DNA of 64,000 bases from Haloplanus sp. CK5-1 (GCF_037201915.1 NZ_CP147505.1:2418001-2482000), one strand, 5' to 3'; shown: positions 44,256 through 52,958, counted from the stretch's first letter. Notes: generated by a model from the sequence alone, not told the origin. Program-made: numbers and translations.

Positions 44256-45950
44256 ATGGTCCCGCGTCGCGACGGTCGGCTCTCGACGGATCTGCGGATC
44301 ATCGCGCGGGACGTCGGCTCGCTCCTGTTGATGGAGGCCGGCCTGATGGCCGTCACGGCGGTCGTCGCCCTCGTGTTCCGGGAGTTCCACGCCGCCCTGG
44401 GTTGTCTCCTCGCCGGTGGCGTGACCGCCGCCGTCGGCGCCCTCGCCAACCGAGGGGTCGGGGACGTCCCGCCCCCCAAGATGAAACACGGCATGGTCAT
44501 CGCCGCGAGTGGCTGGTTCGCCGTCGCCACGTTCGGTGCGCTCCCCTTTCTGCTGACCGCGTGGCTGACGCCGCCCGCGGCGATGGACGCGTTCGTCCCC
44601 GCCGGGGCTGACACGAGCGCGTGGGACCCGATTCGGGTCGGCACCACCACGACCCTCTCCAGTCTCGCCTACTTCCGCAACCCGCTTCACGCCCTCTTCG
44701 AGAGCATGAGCGGGTGGACCGGGAGCGGCCTGACGATGGCGGTCCACGAACCCTCGCTCCCGCGGGCGATCCAGTGGTGGCGGTCGTTCATCCAGTGGGT
44801 CGGCGGCGTCGGCGTCATCGTCCTCACCGTCTCCATCCTCGCGAGACCCGGGAGCGGGAGCTACGCCCTCTACCGGAGCGAAGCCCGCGAGGAGAAGATC
44901 CACCCCAGTATCGTCTCCACCGTCCGGACGGTCTGGAAACTCGTCGTCGGGTACACGCTCCTCGCCGTCGTCCTCCTCTTCGGTGCCATCCGCAGCAGCG
45001 AGAGCGACTACGCCCGGTCGCTCTCCCCCCGGGAGACCGCTTGGCAGGCACTCAACCACGCCATGACCGGGCTCACGACCGGTGGATTCTCCGTCACCGA
45101 CAACTCCATCGCGACGTACGACTCGCCGCTCGTCGAGGCCACCCTCCTCCCGATCATGATCCTCGGTGCCATCGCCTTCCCCGTCCACTACGTCGTACTC
45201 CGGGACCGGTCGGTGCGCGAACTGGTCGCCGACCTGCAGACGCGATGGCTGTTCGTCCTCCTCGGACTGGGCGTGGTCGGCCTCTCGACACAGAACGCCC
45301 TCTCGATCCCAGCGGCCGCCGACGCGTTCACCACCCGGTCGTTCCTCCCGTTCTCGACGACGGTACTGGACGGCGCGGGCCACGACGCGATCCGAGACTC
45401 GACGTTCCAGTGGGTCAGCGCGCTGACCTGCACCGGGTTCCAGTCGGCCCCGATCGGCCGCTGGGTCGCCGGAGCCAAGGTGATGGTCGTCGGCGCGATG
45501 ACGCTCGGGGGGGCCGCCGGCTCGACCGTCGGTGGGATCAAGATCGTCCGTGGGTACACCGTCGTCCGCGGCATCGTCTGGCAGTTCTCCCGCGTGTTCC
45601 TCCCGAGAAACGCCGTCGTGACCGCCCGTCTCGGCGACCGCACGCTCGACCGCGAGGCCATGGAACGCGAGTTCGGCGAGGCCGCCATCGTCACGCTCCT
45701 GTGGCTCCTCGTCCTCGCCGCCAGCAGTCTCGTCCTCGTCAACGTCGTCGGCCCCGACTTCGGCTACGCCGACGCGCTGTTCGAAGTCGCGAGCGCCCAG
45801 GGCAACGTCGGCCTCTCCACCGGGATCACCGGCCCGACGATGTCGCCGGTCGCCGAGGGGATGTTCGTCCTCAACATGTGGATCGGTCGCCTGGAGATCA
45901 TCCCCGTCTTGGTGTTCGTCCGTGCCGTAGTGTACGGATTGGACCCCTGA
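44256..45950 (+). CDS. trkH: TrkH-family potassium transporter subunit
   Basis: 564 residues with about ten to twelve helices in the four-repeat TrkH/KtrB plan. Filter-loop glycines are in MSGWTGSGLT, TGLTTGGFS, TGFQSAPIG and AQGNVGLSTG. The GGAAGSTVGGIKIVRGYTVV loop is the conserved intramembrane gate region, and NMWIGRLEIIPVLVF closes the protein as usual. Potassium uptake is vital for salt-in halophiles. It is co-transcribed with trkA immediately upstream. Confidence 0.92.
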   Translation: MVPRRDGRLSTDLRIIARDVGSLLLMEAGLMAVTAVVALVFREFHAALGCLLAGGVTAAVGALANRGVGDVPPPKMKHGMVIAASGWFAVATFGALPFLLTAWLTPPAAMDAFVPAGADTSAWDPIRVGTTTTLSSLAYFRNPLHALFESMSGWTGSGLTMAVHEPSLPRAIQWWRSFIQWVGGVGVIVLTVSILARPGSGSYALYRSEAREEKIHPSIVSTVRTVWKLVVGYTLLAVVLLFGAIRSSESDYARSLSPRETAWQALNHAMTGLTTGGFSVTDNSIATYDSPLVEATLLPIMILGAIAFPVHYVVLRDRSVRELVADLQTRWLFVLLGLGVVGLSTQNALSIPAAADAFTTRSFLPFSTTVLDGAGHDAIRDSTFQWVSALTCTGFQSAPIGRWVAGAKVMVVGAMTLGGAAGSTVGGIKIVRGYTVVRGIVWQFSRVFLPRNAVVTARLGDRTLDREAMEREFGEAAIVTLLWLLVLAASSLVLVNVVGPDFGYADALFEVASAQGNVGLSTGITGPTMSPVAEGMFVLNMWIGRLEIIPVLVFVRAVVYGLDP

Positions 45951-45958
45951 CGACGGGG

Positions 45959-46394
45959 TCAGTCGTCGGTCCGCACCTCGCCGAGGAACGTCCAGTGGTG
46001 GTGTGTGCTCCCCTCGGGTCGCGTCTCCTCCCTGACGTGATAGAGGTATAGTAGCCTTTGTAAGTCATCACACACCTGATCGCATGACAGCGTTCGATCA
46101 GGTGTGCGGACAGTTACAAACGCTACTATAGGGACCGTGCGGGCAGTCGTCACAGCCGTCGGCACAGGGCTGTCGCTTCACCACCTCGGTGTACCCGTCG
46201 TGTTCGGTCACCCGAGCGACGTCCTCGCCCGGTCCCGGTTCGATCGGTGACTCCGGCTCCCGGCGGTGCTAGAGCAGTTCTCGGGCGTGGACGACGGTGT
46301 TCCTGAGTTCTTCCGGCGTGAGTCCGCTGAGTTCCGCCCCGAAGCCATCCGGCAGCCCGTCCGGCGGCGTCGGCGCGTCCGAGGCATCGGTCAT
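45959..46394 (-). pseudogene. Small haloarchaeal gene interrupted by the 84-bp element and a stop
   Basis: From the ATG at 46392-46394 the frame reads MTDASDAPTPPDGLPDGFGA, LTPEELRNTVVHAREL, then TAG, then continues HRREPESPIEPGPG, EHDGYTEVVKRQPCADGCDD and CPHGP. There the 84-bp element is inserted at a TA; beyond it the rest is YLYHVREETRPEGSTHHHWT and a FLGEVRTDD end. Removing the element (leaving one TA) restores the frame exactly. The protein is a short conserved haloarchaeal type of unknown function, with a CxxxCxxC cluster. Confidence 0.85.
46047..46130. repeat. 84-bp palindromic mobile element (MITE-like), copy B
   Basis: Reads TATAGTAGCCTTTGTAAGTC, a perfect 12-bp inner inverted repeat CACACCTGATCG/CGATCAGGTGTG around CATGACAGCGTT, and ends TTACAAACGCTACTATA. 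It is about 95% identical to copy A (7217-7300) in reverse orientation. Host-gene reconstruction shows a TA target duplication and a net gain of 82 bp. It codes for nothing. Confidence 0.88.
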
Positions 46395-46451
46395 ACCGAC
46401 CGGTTGGGTCCCGAGACACATAAGACGCTACCCCGACGTCGACGCGCCCGG

Positions 46452-47987
46452 CTACTCGTTCCAGAACGCGCCCGTGAACATCACGAACACGGGGATGATC
46501 TCCAGGCGACCGATCCACATCAGGAAGATCATCAGGAGTTTGCTGGTCGCCGGGAAGTCGAGATAACTCCCGAACGGTCCCAGGAAGCCAAAGCCCGGGC
46601 CGATGTTCCCGAGGGTCGCGAGACTCGCGCTGAGCGCTTCGAGCGTCGTCATCTCCAGACCCACCCGGCCCGCGTCGAGGAGGATGAGCACCGTCGCCAC
46701 GCCGAAGGTGATGAGATACAGCATCGTGAAGCCGTAGATGGCACGGATGACGTCCTCCCCGACGACGTACCCACCGAGACGCACCGGCTTGACCGCGTTC
46801 GGGTGGGCGGTAGTGAACAACTGTCGCCGTATCCCCTTGATGACGACCAACCACCGAACGACCTTGACGCCGCCGCCGGTCGACCCCGCGGACCCGCCGA
46901 TGAACATCGCGAACAGCAGGATCCCCTGCGTGGTCGTCTCCCACTGTGCGAAGTCACTCGTCGCGTACCCCGTCGAGTTCAGCAGCGAAGCGACCTGGAA
47001 CGTGGCCTGTCGGAGCGAGTTCTCGACGGCGCCCTCGGTGATGCCCCCGAGTTCGAGGGGCGGTGCCGACCCGGTGAACAGGAGCCCCCACAGAATGACG
47101 ATCACCCCGGCGTTCGCGCCGAGATACGCCTGGAGTTCGCGGTCCCGGAGGAACTGGGCGTACTCGTCCTGGACGATCAGGTAGAACAGTCCGAAGTTCA
47201 TCCCCGCGACGAGCATGAACGGGACGACGACCCACTGGACGGCCGGAGAGAACGCAGCGATGCTGTCGGCTTCGGGGGAGAATCCGCCCGTCGGCAGCGT
47301 CGTGAAGCCGTGTGCGACGGCGTTGTAGACGCCCATGTTCGGTGCCAGCCCCGCGTAGTGGAGCGCGAGCAGGATACAGACGTACAGGACGGTGAACCCG
47401 AGGTAGAACAGCCAGAGGAGGCGTGCCGTTTCGGCGATCTTCGGCGTCAGTTTCTGGAGCTCCGGTCCGGGGGCTTCGGACTCGATGAGTTGTGCGCCGT
47501 TGACCGCCGCCTCGGGGAGAATAGCGACCATCAGGACGATGATTCCCATACCCCCCAGCCACTGGGAGAGCTGTCGCCACATCAACAGCGCGTGGGAGTG
47601 ACGGTCGGTCGAGATCTCCCCGAGGACCGTCGCACCCGTGGTGGTGAACCCGGACATCGACTCGAACAGCGCGTTGACCGGATAGCGGAGCGTCGACTCG
47701 GTACCGTAGCCCGCGATCAGGTACGGAACCGCCCCGATGACTGCGACGGCACCCCACGCCAGAGCCACGAGGAGGAGCGCTTCGCGGGCACCCAGTTCCG
47801 GGTCGTTGTCGAGGCGTTCCAGTCCGACGCCGACCACGACCGTGATCCCGATCGACAGCAGAAACACGACGGTGTCTTCCCCGTACACGAGGCTGATTCC
47901 CAACGGAACGAGCATCGCGACGGCGAGGTACTTGATCACCGTACCGGTGAAGGCGACGCTCTGTCGCCAGTTGATCCGAACCGACAT
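46452..47987 (-). CDS. trkH: TrkH-family potassium transporter subunit (second copy)
   Basis: 511 residues from MSVRINWRQSVAFTGTVIKY (another ATG lies one codon upstream). TrkH filter loops are MSGFTTTGATV, FTTLPTGGF, LNSTGYATS and LGNIGPGFG. GGSAGSTGGGVKVVRWLVVI is the gate loop, and MWIGRLEIIPVFVMFTGAFW ends the protein. It is distinct from the rightward copy at 44.3 kb. Its partner trkA just upstream is frameshifted, so this subunit may lack its regulator unless the single-RCK TrkA substitutes. Confidence 0.92.
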   Translation of the reverse strand: MSVRINWRQSVAFTGTVIKYLAVAMLVPLGISLVYGEDTVVFLLSIGITVVVGVGLERLDNDPELGAREALLLVALAWGAVAVIGAVPYLIAGYGTESTLRYPVNALFESMSGFTTTGATVLGEISTDRHSHALLMWRQLSQWLGGMGIIVLMVAILPEAAVNGAQLIESEAPGPELQKLTPKIAETARLLWLFYLGFTVLYVCILLALHYAGLAPNMGVYNAVAHGFTTLPTGGFSPEADSIAAFSPAVQWVVVPFMLVAGMNFGLFYLIVQDEYAQFLRDRELQAYLGANAGVIVILWGLLFTGSAPPLELGGITEGAVENSLRQATFQVASLLNSTGYATSDFAQWETTTQGILLFAMFIGGSAGSTGGGVKVVRWLVVIKGIRRQLFTTAHPNAVKPVRLGGYVVGEDVIRAIYGFTMLYLITFGVATVLILLDAGRVGLEMTTLEALSASLATLGNIGPGFGFLGPFGSYLDFPATSKLLMIFLMWIGRLEIIPVFVMFTGAFWNE

Positions 47988-48049
47988 CACCGATCACAGT
48001 CCATTACGCTACGGTCTCAGCGTGGACGCCGAAAAATCCCTCGTTCCGC

Positions 48050-49426
48050 CTACAGGCTACTGTTCACCGCTGCCAACGACTCGCTCTCGACGAACACGAC
48101 GACGTGATCTCCCCGCTTGACGAGGGTGTCGCCCCGGGGGATCACCCGTTCGCTCCCGCGGGTGATCGCCCCGATGACCACGCCGGCCGGTAGATCGGCG
48201 ACGGAGTCGCGGATGGGCCGATCCACGAGGACGCTCTCCCCGTCGACCTCGATTTCGAGGACCTCGGCCCGGTCGGACTCGACGATAGCGACGTTCTCGG
48301 CGTACTCCTCGCGGGTGAACCGCGTTATCTCCTCGGCGGTCGCCTCGCGGGGATCGATTGCCACGTCGATGCCGACCGCCTCGAACAGGTCGACGTACAC
48401 GCCGGAGTCGACGACCGCGACGGCTCGCTTGGTTCCGAGGCTCTTGGCGAGGAGTCCGGCGAGCAGGTTCTTCTCGTCGCTGTCGAGGGCCGTGACCACG
48501 ACGTCGACATCCGCGACGTGTTCGCGTTCGAGAAAGGTCCGATCGGTCGCGTCGCTCTCCAGAACCGTCGTCCCGGCGAGGTCCTCGGCGAATTCGCGCG
48601 CTCTATCGGGGTCCCGTTCGACGAGTCGTGGCTTCAGGCCCCGTTCTTGGAGCAGACGAGCGGTGTGGTAGCGATGTCACTTCCCCCGACGACGAGGACG
48701 TTGGGCGTCCGGTCGCTCCCCGGTTCGAGTTCGTATGCGAACGTGTGGACACTCTCGGGGCTCCCGATGACGACCACCTCGTCGCCGGCCTCCAACACCG
48801 TATCGCCGCGGGGGATTATCACGTCGCCACCGCGCAACACGGCGGCGAAGGTGAGCGACTCGTAGCGGTCGGCCGCCTCGACGGTCAATCCGGCGACCGG
48901 ACTCGACTCCGAGATGGCGAACTCCGTCATCTGGACGAGGCCGTCCGCGAACGTCGCCACGTCCTGTGCCGCCGGCAGGCCGACGACCCGTGCGATGGTC
49001 TCGGCGGTCAGCAGGTTCGTCGCCACCATGTGGTCGATATCGAACGCGCGCTCCGACCCCTGCCACGTCCGCAGGTACTTCGCGTTCCTGACCCGGGAGA
49101 TGGTGAACGCCTCGGTGACGGTCGTCGCGGTGCCACATAGCGATGTTTGTCTCGTCGTCGTCCGTACTCGCGATGAGGATGTCGGCCCGTTCGAGGTCTG
49201 CCTTCTCGAGCGTTTCGAGGTCCGTTCCGTCCCCCTCGGCGCCGAGGACGTCGGCGTCGTACATCAACTGTTCCACCCGACCCCCATCGACGTCGACGAC
49301 AGCGACGTCGTGGGCGTCGACGACAGCGACGTCGTGGGCGTCGACGACAGCGACGTCGTGGGCGTCGACGAGGCTCTCGGCGATTGCAGTCCCGACTTCG
49401 CCGGCCCCGACGATCACGACGTACAC
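48050..49426 (-). pseudogene. trkA: Two-RCK TrkA gene with two one-base deletions
   Basis: Reads MYVVIVGAGEVGTAIAESLV to DETNIAMW, shifts near 49134, continues MVATNLLTAETIARVVGLPA to VLVVGGSDIA, shifts near 48671, then VTALDSDEKNLLAGLLAKSL and VESESLAAVNSSL. This is a full double RCK_N/TrkA_C protein of about 455 residues. Each shift is repaired by adding one base (TGGCACC to TG-x-GGCACC; ATCGCTAC to ATCGGCTAC). The first Rossmann fold also contains a triplicated eight-residue VDAHDVAV repeat. It is probably inactive, or the assembly lost bases. Confidence 0.85.
49294..49365. repeat. 24-bp minisatellite, three perfect copies, inside trkA
   Basis: CGACGACAGCGACGTCGTGG plus GCGT is repeated three times head to tail, followed by a partial copy. 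On the coding strand it gives DAHDVAVV three times, adding 16 residues at the second strand of the NAD-binding fold compared with the usual single HDVVVIDVD. Confidence 0.9.
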
Positions 49427-49534
49427 GGGAACGCCTCCACGTCACACATGGCCGTCGCTTCGCCCGGAACGGGGCAGTGTATTTCCCCGTGACGCCGTCG
49501 TCGACACACTCCGACCGCCTCACCCCGCCGTCGG

Positions 49535-50407
49535 TCACCCGTTCGGTTTCCGCTCCTGATCGGGGTGATCGGAGATGAAGACGCTCGTGTCGTCCGGGAC
49601 GTCGTCGGTCACCCATGAGTTCGCGCCGATGCTCACGTGGTCGCCGATATCGATCGGTCCGAGGACGTTGCTGCCGGCCCCGATGACGACGTGGTCGCCG
49701 ATGTCCGGATGGCGCTTGTAGTCTTTCGCCAGCATGTGTTCCTCGCCCTCCTCCTCCTCGAAGTGGAGTGCGCCGAGGGTGACGTTCTGGTAGATACGGA
49801 CCCAGTCACCGACTGTGGCCGTCTCGCCGATGACGACGCCGGTCCCGTGATCGACGAAGAAGTGGTCGCCGATCTCCGCACCCGGGTGGATGTCGATCCC
49901 CGTCTCGCCCTTCGAGTACTCCGCGAGTTCTCTCGCGTACGCGAAGTGCTCCGCCTCGTAGAGGAGGTGGGCGACGCGGTGGGTCAGGATGGCGTGGAAG
50001 CCGGGGTACGACCGGATGATCTCACAGTAGCTCTTCGCCGCCGGGTCGCCCTTGTACGCGGCCTCGGCGTCCCGCTTGAGCGTGTCCCGGATCGTCGGCA
50101 ACCGGTCGAGCGTCCGGTCGACGGTGCCGGTCAGTTCGTCCGCGTCGCGGTCGGCGTAGGCCGTGATACCTTTTAGGATGCACGTGCCGAGCTCACTCAG
50201 GAGATGACGCGTCTCGGCGGGATCGTTCAACAGATCCGTCCCGTTCCAGCACCGGGGAAACAGGAGGCGTCTGAGCAGGAGCGGTTCGTCGCGCAGGAAC
50301 TCCCGGCGCGGATACTTGCGCGAAGTGTCCGTCGGGTAGGGCGCGTCGTCTACCCCGTAGGAGTCGACGAGGTCTCGGTGGGCGTCGCCGGTGTAATCGT
50401 ACCCCAT
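49535..50407 (-). CDS. cysE: Serine O-acetyltransferase
   Basis: 290 residues from MGYDYTGDAHRDLVDSYGVD. The N-terminal helical domain (SYCEIIRSYPGFHAILTHRV) precedes the hexapeptide-repeat left-handed beta helix (GIDIHPGAEIGDHFFVDHGT, VVIGETATVGDWVRIYQNVT, IGDHVVIGAGSNVLGPIDIG). His in DHG and the glycine-rich end match EpsC/CysE enzymes. It makes O-acetylserine for cysteine synthesis, linking to the sulfur genes of the window. An insertion EEEEGEEH lies in a coil, a typical halophilic loop. Confidence 0.93.
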   Translation of the reverse strand: MGYDYTGDAHRDLVDSYGVDDAPYPTDTSRKYPRREFLRDEPLLLRRLLFPRCWNGTDLLNDPAETRHLLSELGTCILKGITAYADRDADELTGTVDRTLDRLPTIRDTLKRDAEAAYKGDPAAKSYCEIIRSYPGFHAILTHRVAHLLYEAEHFAYARELAEYSKGETGIDIHPGAEIGDHFFVDHGTGVVIGETATVGDWVRIYQNVTLGALHFEEEEGEEHMLAKDYKRHPDIGDHVVIGAGSNVLGPIDIGDHVSIGANSWVTDDVPDDTSVFISDHPDQERKPNG

Positions 50408-50520
50408 CTCTGTCTGGAGTGACGCCGTGGAGTAACGTAGTTCTTTTACTTCGTCCGTCGGCCGACCGCTCCCGACACGAACACCCACCCGAGCGTTTCG
50501 TTCGCGGAGACAATCACCAT

Positions 50521-50694
50521 ATGATACATATTACAACATGTTCTACCGCCGTTGTGGCTGTCGACTGTCTGACCTGCGATTTCAGCGGCGAGATTCGAGA
50601 GTACGAAACCAAGACGGTTGGGTTGAAAAACGACTCCCTCATCCACAAATGCCCCGAGTGTGGATGCGTTATGGGTAACTTGCTCGAGGTGTAG
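50521..50694 (+). CDS. Small zinc-ribbon protein
   Basis: 57 residues from MIHITTCSTAVVAVDCLTCD. Two cysteine pairs, CLTC and CPECGC, are about 30 residues apart and form a zinc ribbon, typical of the many tiny zinc-finger proteins of haloarchaea (C(P)XCG class). The longer in-frame start at 50419 extends into the region upstream of cysE and is less likely. Function unknown; several such proteins act as regulators. Confidence 0.7.
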   Translation: MIHITTCSTAVVAVDCLTCDFSGEIREYETKTVGLKNDSLIHKCPECGCVMGNLLEV

Positions 50695-51025
50695 CGGCGC
50701 CGACTCACACCCGACATCGAGGGGTGGCTCGATACCGCAGTCGGCGAACTGGGCCGCAGCCTGCCTGTCGGACCGACATCGATCGTGCCGGCTGCTGGGG
50801 GAGATGGCCTACGTCGGAGAGTCGAAACCGGTGGGAGTGCGCTTCATCGCAAAGATAGTGGTTGCAGACGCCAAAGCGCGCAGATATTCGCTATTCGCTA
50901 CCGAACATCTGGCGCATGAGTAGTTGGCTGTATTTAATTTATGAACACAAGATGAGATAGCCGAGAAGATCATAATTCGGAGCGTGTCGGGATGGTTCAG
51001 CTCTTCTGACGCGGGTCTATTGGCG
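50695..51025. other. Non-coding stretch before the toxin-antitoxin genes
   Basis: 331 bp with no convincing gene on either strand. GC drops towards the right (TGTATTTAATTTATGAACAC at about 50925-50945), which looks promoter-like but has no gene directly behind it. Confidence 0.45.
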
Positions 51026-51151
51026 TTATCGTCTATCACCGATCTGGAACACCTCGTTCCGGAAGTGCTCGATATGGTCTTCGAGATCGGTGAACCCGTT
51101 TCCGGTCACGTCCTTATGATGCCGGTGGCGTTCCGATTCACTCGTCCTCAT
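51026..51151 (-). CDS. Tiny ORF overlapping the end of the PIN toxin gene
   Basis: 41 codons, MRTSESERHRHHKDVTGNGF then TDLEDHIEHFRNEVFQIGD and a short basic end. Its ATG lies inside the last codons of the vapC gene, a 14-base overlap, giving the ATG/TGA-style coupling seen in operons. Acidic helical character is coding-like. It may be a small third gene of the toxin-antitoxin operon or chance. Confidence 0.35.
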   Translation of the reverse strand: MRTSESERHRHHKDVTGNGFTDLEDHIEHFRNEVFQIGDRR

Positions 51152-51539
51152 CAAGCAATTGTTGAGGGAGATCCGCACCGTGCTCGACCAATTCGGAATC
51201 AAACGAGACGAGGGTCGCGTCGGCAGCGTCGGCTGCCGAAAGGATCATCGCGTCCATGGGGTACAACAGAGTTTCCGATTGGAGGCGGTTCGCCGCCATC
51301 ATATCGGAGGCGTCGGGAAAAGTCACGGTCATCCGAGCGGTAACTCGATTCTCAATAGCATCGATTCGATCCCGTTCGAACCGTTTCTTTTTGCTCAGAA
51401 CACTCCGCAGTTCCATGAGGCTGAGAACCGACACGAGTGGATTGTCGGCTTGATCAAGCAGTTCGATTGCTTCATCAGACCGATCGGTATCCCGAGTAAC
51501 TGCTGCGACGAGAACGTTAGTGTCGAGGAGTACTCTCAT
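51138..51539 (-). CDS. vapC: PIN-domain (VapC-like) ribonuclease toxin
   Basis: 133 residues. PIN-fold acidic residues: LLDTNVLVAAV (first Asp), SVLSLMELRSVL (Glu), PMDAMILSAADAADATLVSF (two Asp) match the metal-binding tetrad of VapC endoribonucleases. The start overlaps the stop of the small upstream gene by 4 bp, as for toxin-antitoxin pairs. When not bound by its antitoxin it would cut specific RNAs and stop growth. Confidence 0.88.
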   Translation of the reverse strand: MRVLLDTNVLVAAVTRDTDRSDEAIELLDQADNPLVSVLSLMELRSVLSKKKRFERDRIDAIENRVTARMTVTFPDASDMMAANRLQSETLLYPMDAMILSAADAADATLVSFDSELVEHGADLPQQLLDEDE

Positions 51540-51688
51540 AGCCGTTCGCGGACGTCACGAACGGCTTCGACAGAGTCAACCTCGACATCGAGTCCCAGCT
51601 CTGAGAGTGCCTGTCCGAGCGGGACCGTCTCGTCATCATCGGGGTCCGAGGAAACGAATTCCTCGAAGTCGTCCGAAGTGAGACTCAT
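51536..51688 (-). CDS. VapB-like antitoxin
   Basis: 50 residues starting MSLTSDDFEEFVSSDPDDDE and ending SVEAVRDVRERL; the stop overlaps the PIN gene start by 4 bp. It is too short to carry a full DNA-binding fold. The acidic middle and C-terminal helix are suitable to clamp the PIN toxin. It is the natural antitoxin by size, order and overlap; no family name is certain. Confidence 0.75.
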   Translation of the reverse strand: MSLTSDDFEEFVSSDPDDDETVPLGQALSELGLDVEVDSVEAVRDVRERL

Positions 51689-52169
51689 ACCTGATCTTGC
51701 CCACCAACTCGCAAAAGACTACTGGTGGTCCTGTTGTCCGTGGTGATGCGGTGCTACTCGAATGTACACCGGCAGAATCGACACCGAGAGACACATCGGA
51801 GATAACGGTTCGTCGCCGTGGCTCCGTGGATGTAGTTGGCTGTCGTGAAAGAGTCGGGAAGAACGTATAACAGAGTTAGAGAGGATCGTCGACGAGTTAG
51901 TTGAACGCAATATTAAATTAGAGCATCGGGTTCTGGCGCTGGAGGGGGGTCAGGAGAAATTTGAGCGGGAAATAGGACTGCGGAATGATTAAATGAAACG
52001 GACAATATATTATAATATTACTGAACAAATAATTAGAGATGGTAGTTTCTAACCTATACTGCTGTGCTGATGGCGACATATAGGTTCCGGATAAGCAAGT
52101 TAGAGAAATAGATTGGATGACAGGAAAATCTTAGTACGGGTGCATATTACTACGATATAGACCACAATT
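51689..52169. other. Transition into AT-rich island, with a coiled-coil gene remnant
   Basis: About 480 bp where GC content falls sharply from around 51900. Apart from the remnant at 51848-51992, only AT-rich promoter-like sequence (ATATATTATAATATTACTG near 52003) is present. No intact gene. Confidence 0.5.
51848..51992 (+). pseudogene. C-terminal coiled-coil fragment of an unknown protein
   Basis: An open stretch after a TGA reads KSREERITELERIVDELVER, NIKLEHRVLALEGGQEKFER and EIGLRND, then stop. Heptad-spaced leucines and isoleucines suggest a short coiled coil. No ATG, GTG or TTG opens it, so it is most likely the tail of a lost gene. Confidence 0.35.
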
Positions 52170-52670
52170 ATGAGAAATAAATTATATGAAATATCATGCA
52201 CATGTTGTGACTTCACAAAAAGATATCAGGATGAACAAACTGCGCGGGATGATCTAAAAAGCCACGAGCAACTGGTAGATGGTGAACATAATACGGATAT
52301 AAAAGAAAAAACAATCTGTGTGGATAATATTGGCTATATGTGGATTCCTGTATTGGTTCGTGGGCTATTTGTTCCAGCTTGTGCTTTAGTAGTTTTACTC
52401 CCTTCTATTCAATCATATAATCAGATATTCGATACAATTTTAGCATTTCTATTCGTTTTTCTGGCGAGTATATGGTTTATATGTTGGATTATCTCTCCGG
52501 TTGCAATATACTTTGATAAAAGACGAATTTATAGATATACTGGTTGGATGCCAGAATGGACATACTACCTTGTAATACTCGGAGTTATTGGAGATCTCTT
52601 GGCTGGAATCTATCTATACAAAAGGTATACTCGTGTCGGATTTGATATTCCTTTCTACGGCAAAATTTAA
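52170..52670 (+). CDS. AT-rich membrane protein with N-terminal zinc-binding-like segment
   Basis: 166 residues. The N-terminus has YEISCTCCDFTKRYQDEQTA and LKSHEQLVDGEHN, a Cys/His-containing segment that recalls haloarchaeal zinc fingers. Four hydrophobic helices follow (IPVLVRGLFVPACALVVLLP, FDTILAFLFVFLASIWFICW, a third near TYYLVILGVIGDLLAGIYLY). Codon use (AAA, ATA, AGA, TTA) is unlike the surrounding GC-rich genes, marking recent acquisition. Function unknown. Confidence 0.75.
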   Translation: MRNKLYEISCTCCDFTKRYQDEQTARDDLKSHEQLVDGEHNTDIKEKTICVDNIGYMWIPVLVRGLFVPACALVVLLPSIQSYNQIFDTILAFLFVFLASIWFICWIISPVAIYFDKRRIYRYTGWMPEWTYYLVILGVIGDLLAGIYLYKRYTRVGFDIPFYGKI

Positions 52671-52797
52671 CTAATTTCTCATCTATTGTCTACCTATATA
52701 TCAAAAGAGAAATGTATGTTAGAATTTTGGGACTCAAAGGCAACAAATTGTTGTTTGACGCCCTTAGAACTAAGTAATACATCCTGAGTCATCATTC
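52671..52797. other. AT-rich spacer
   Basis: No gene seen between the membrane protein and the end of the interrupted lipoprotein gene. The two face each other, so termination signals are expected. Confidence 0.4.
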
Positions 52798-52958
52798 CTA
52801 GCGTACCGTTACATTAATTTCACGTACTGTTGCATTGATTTCGACCTCTACTTCTTCAACAGAAGTATTCTCAATTACAAACAAATAGTCATGCCATCCT
52901 ATGATCGCATTATTGGATACACTTGTCGTATTAAACGTGGTTGCGTTTTCGTTGTATC
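52798..52958 (-). pseudogene. 3' part of an interrupted lipoprotein gene
   Basis: Continues the gene at 55545-56046 after removal of the inserted element. From the duplicated TGTATC (coding strand GATACA) the frame reads NENATTFNTTSVSNNAIIGW, HDYLFVIENTSVEEVEVEIN and ATVREINVTVR, then TAG at 52798-52800. It is AT-rich like the 5' part. Confidence 0.85.

Noticed and set aside
50984-51343. Plus-strand frame of 119 codons over the PIN toxin
   Set aside because: Antisense to vapC with no coding features; the minus-strand PIN domain is unambiguous.
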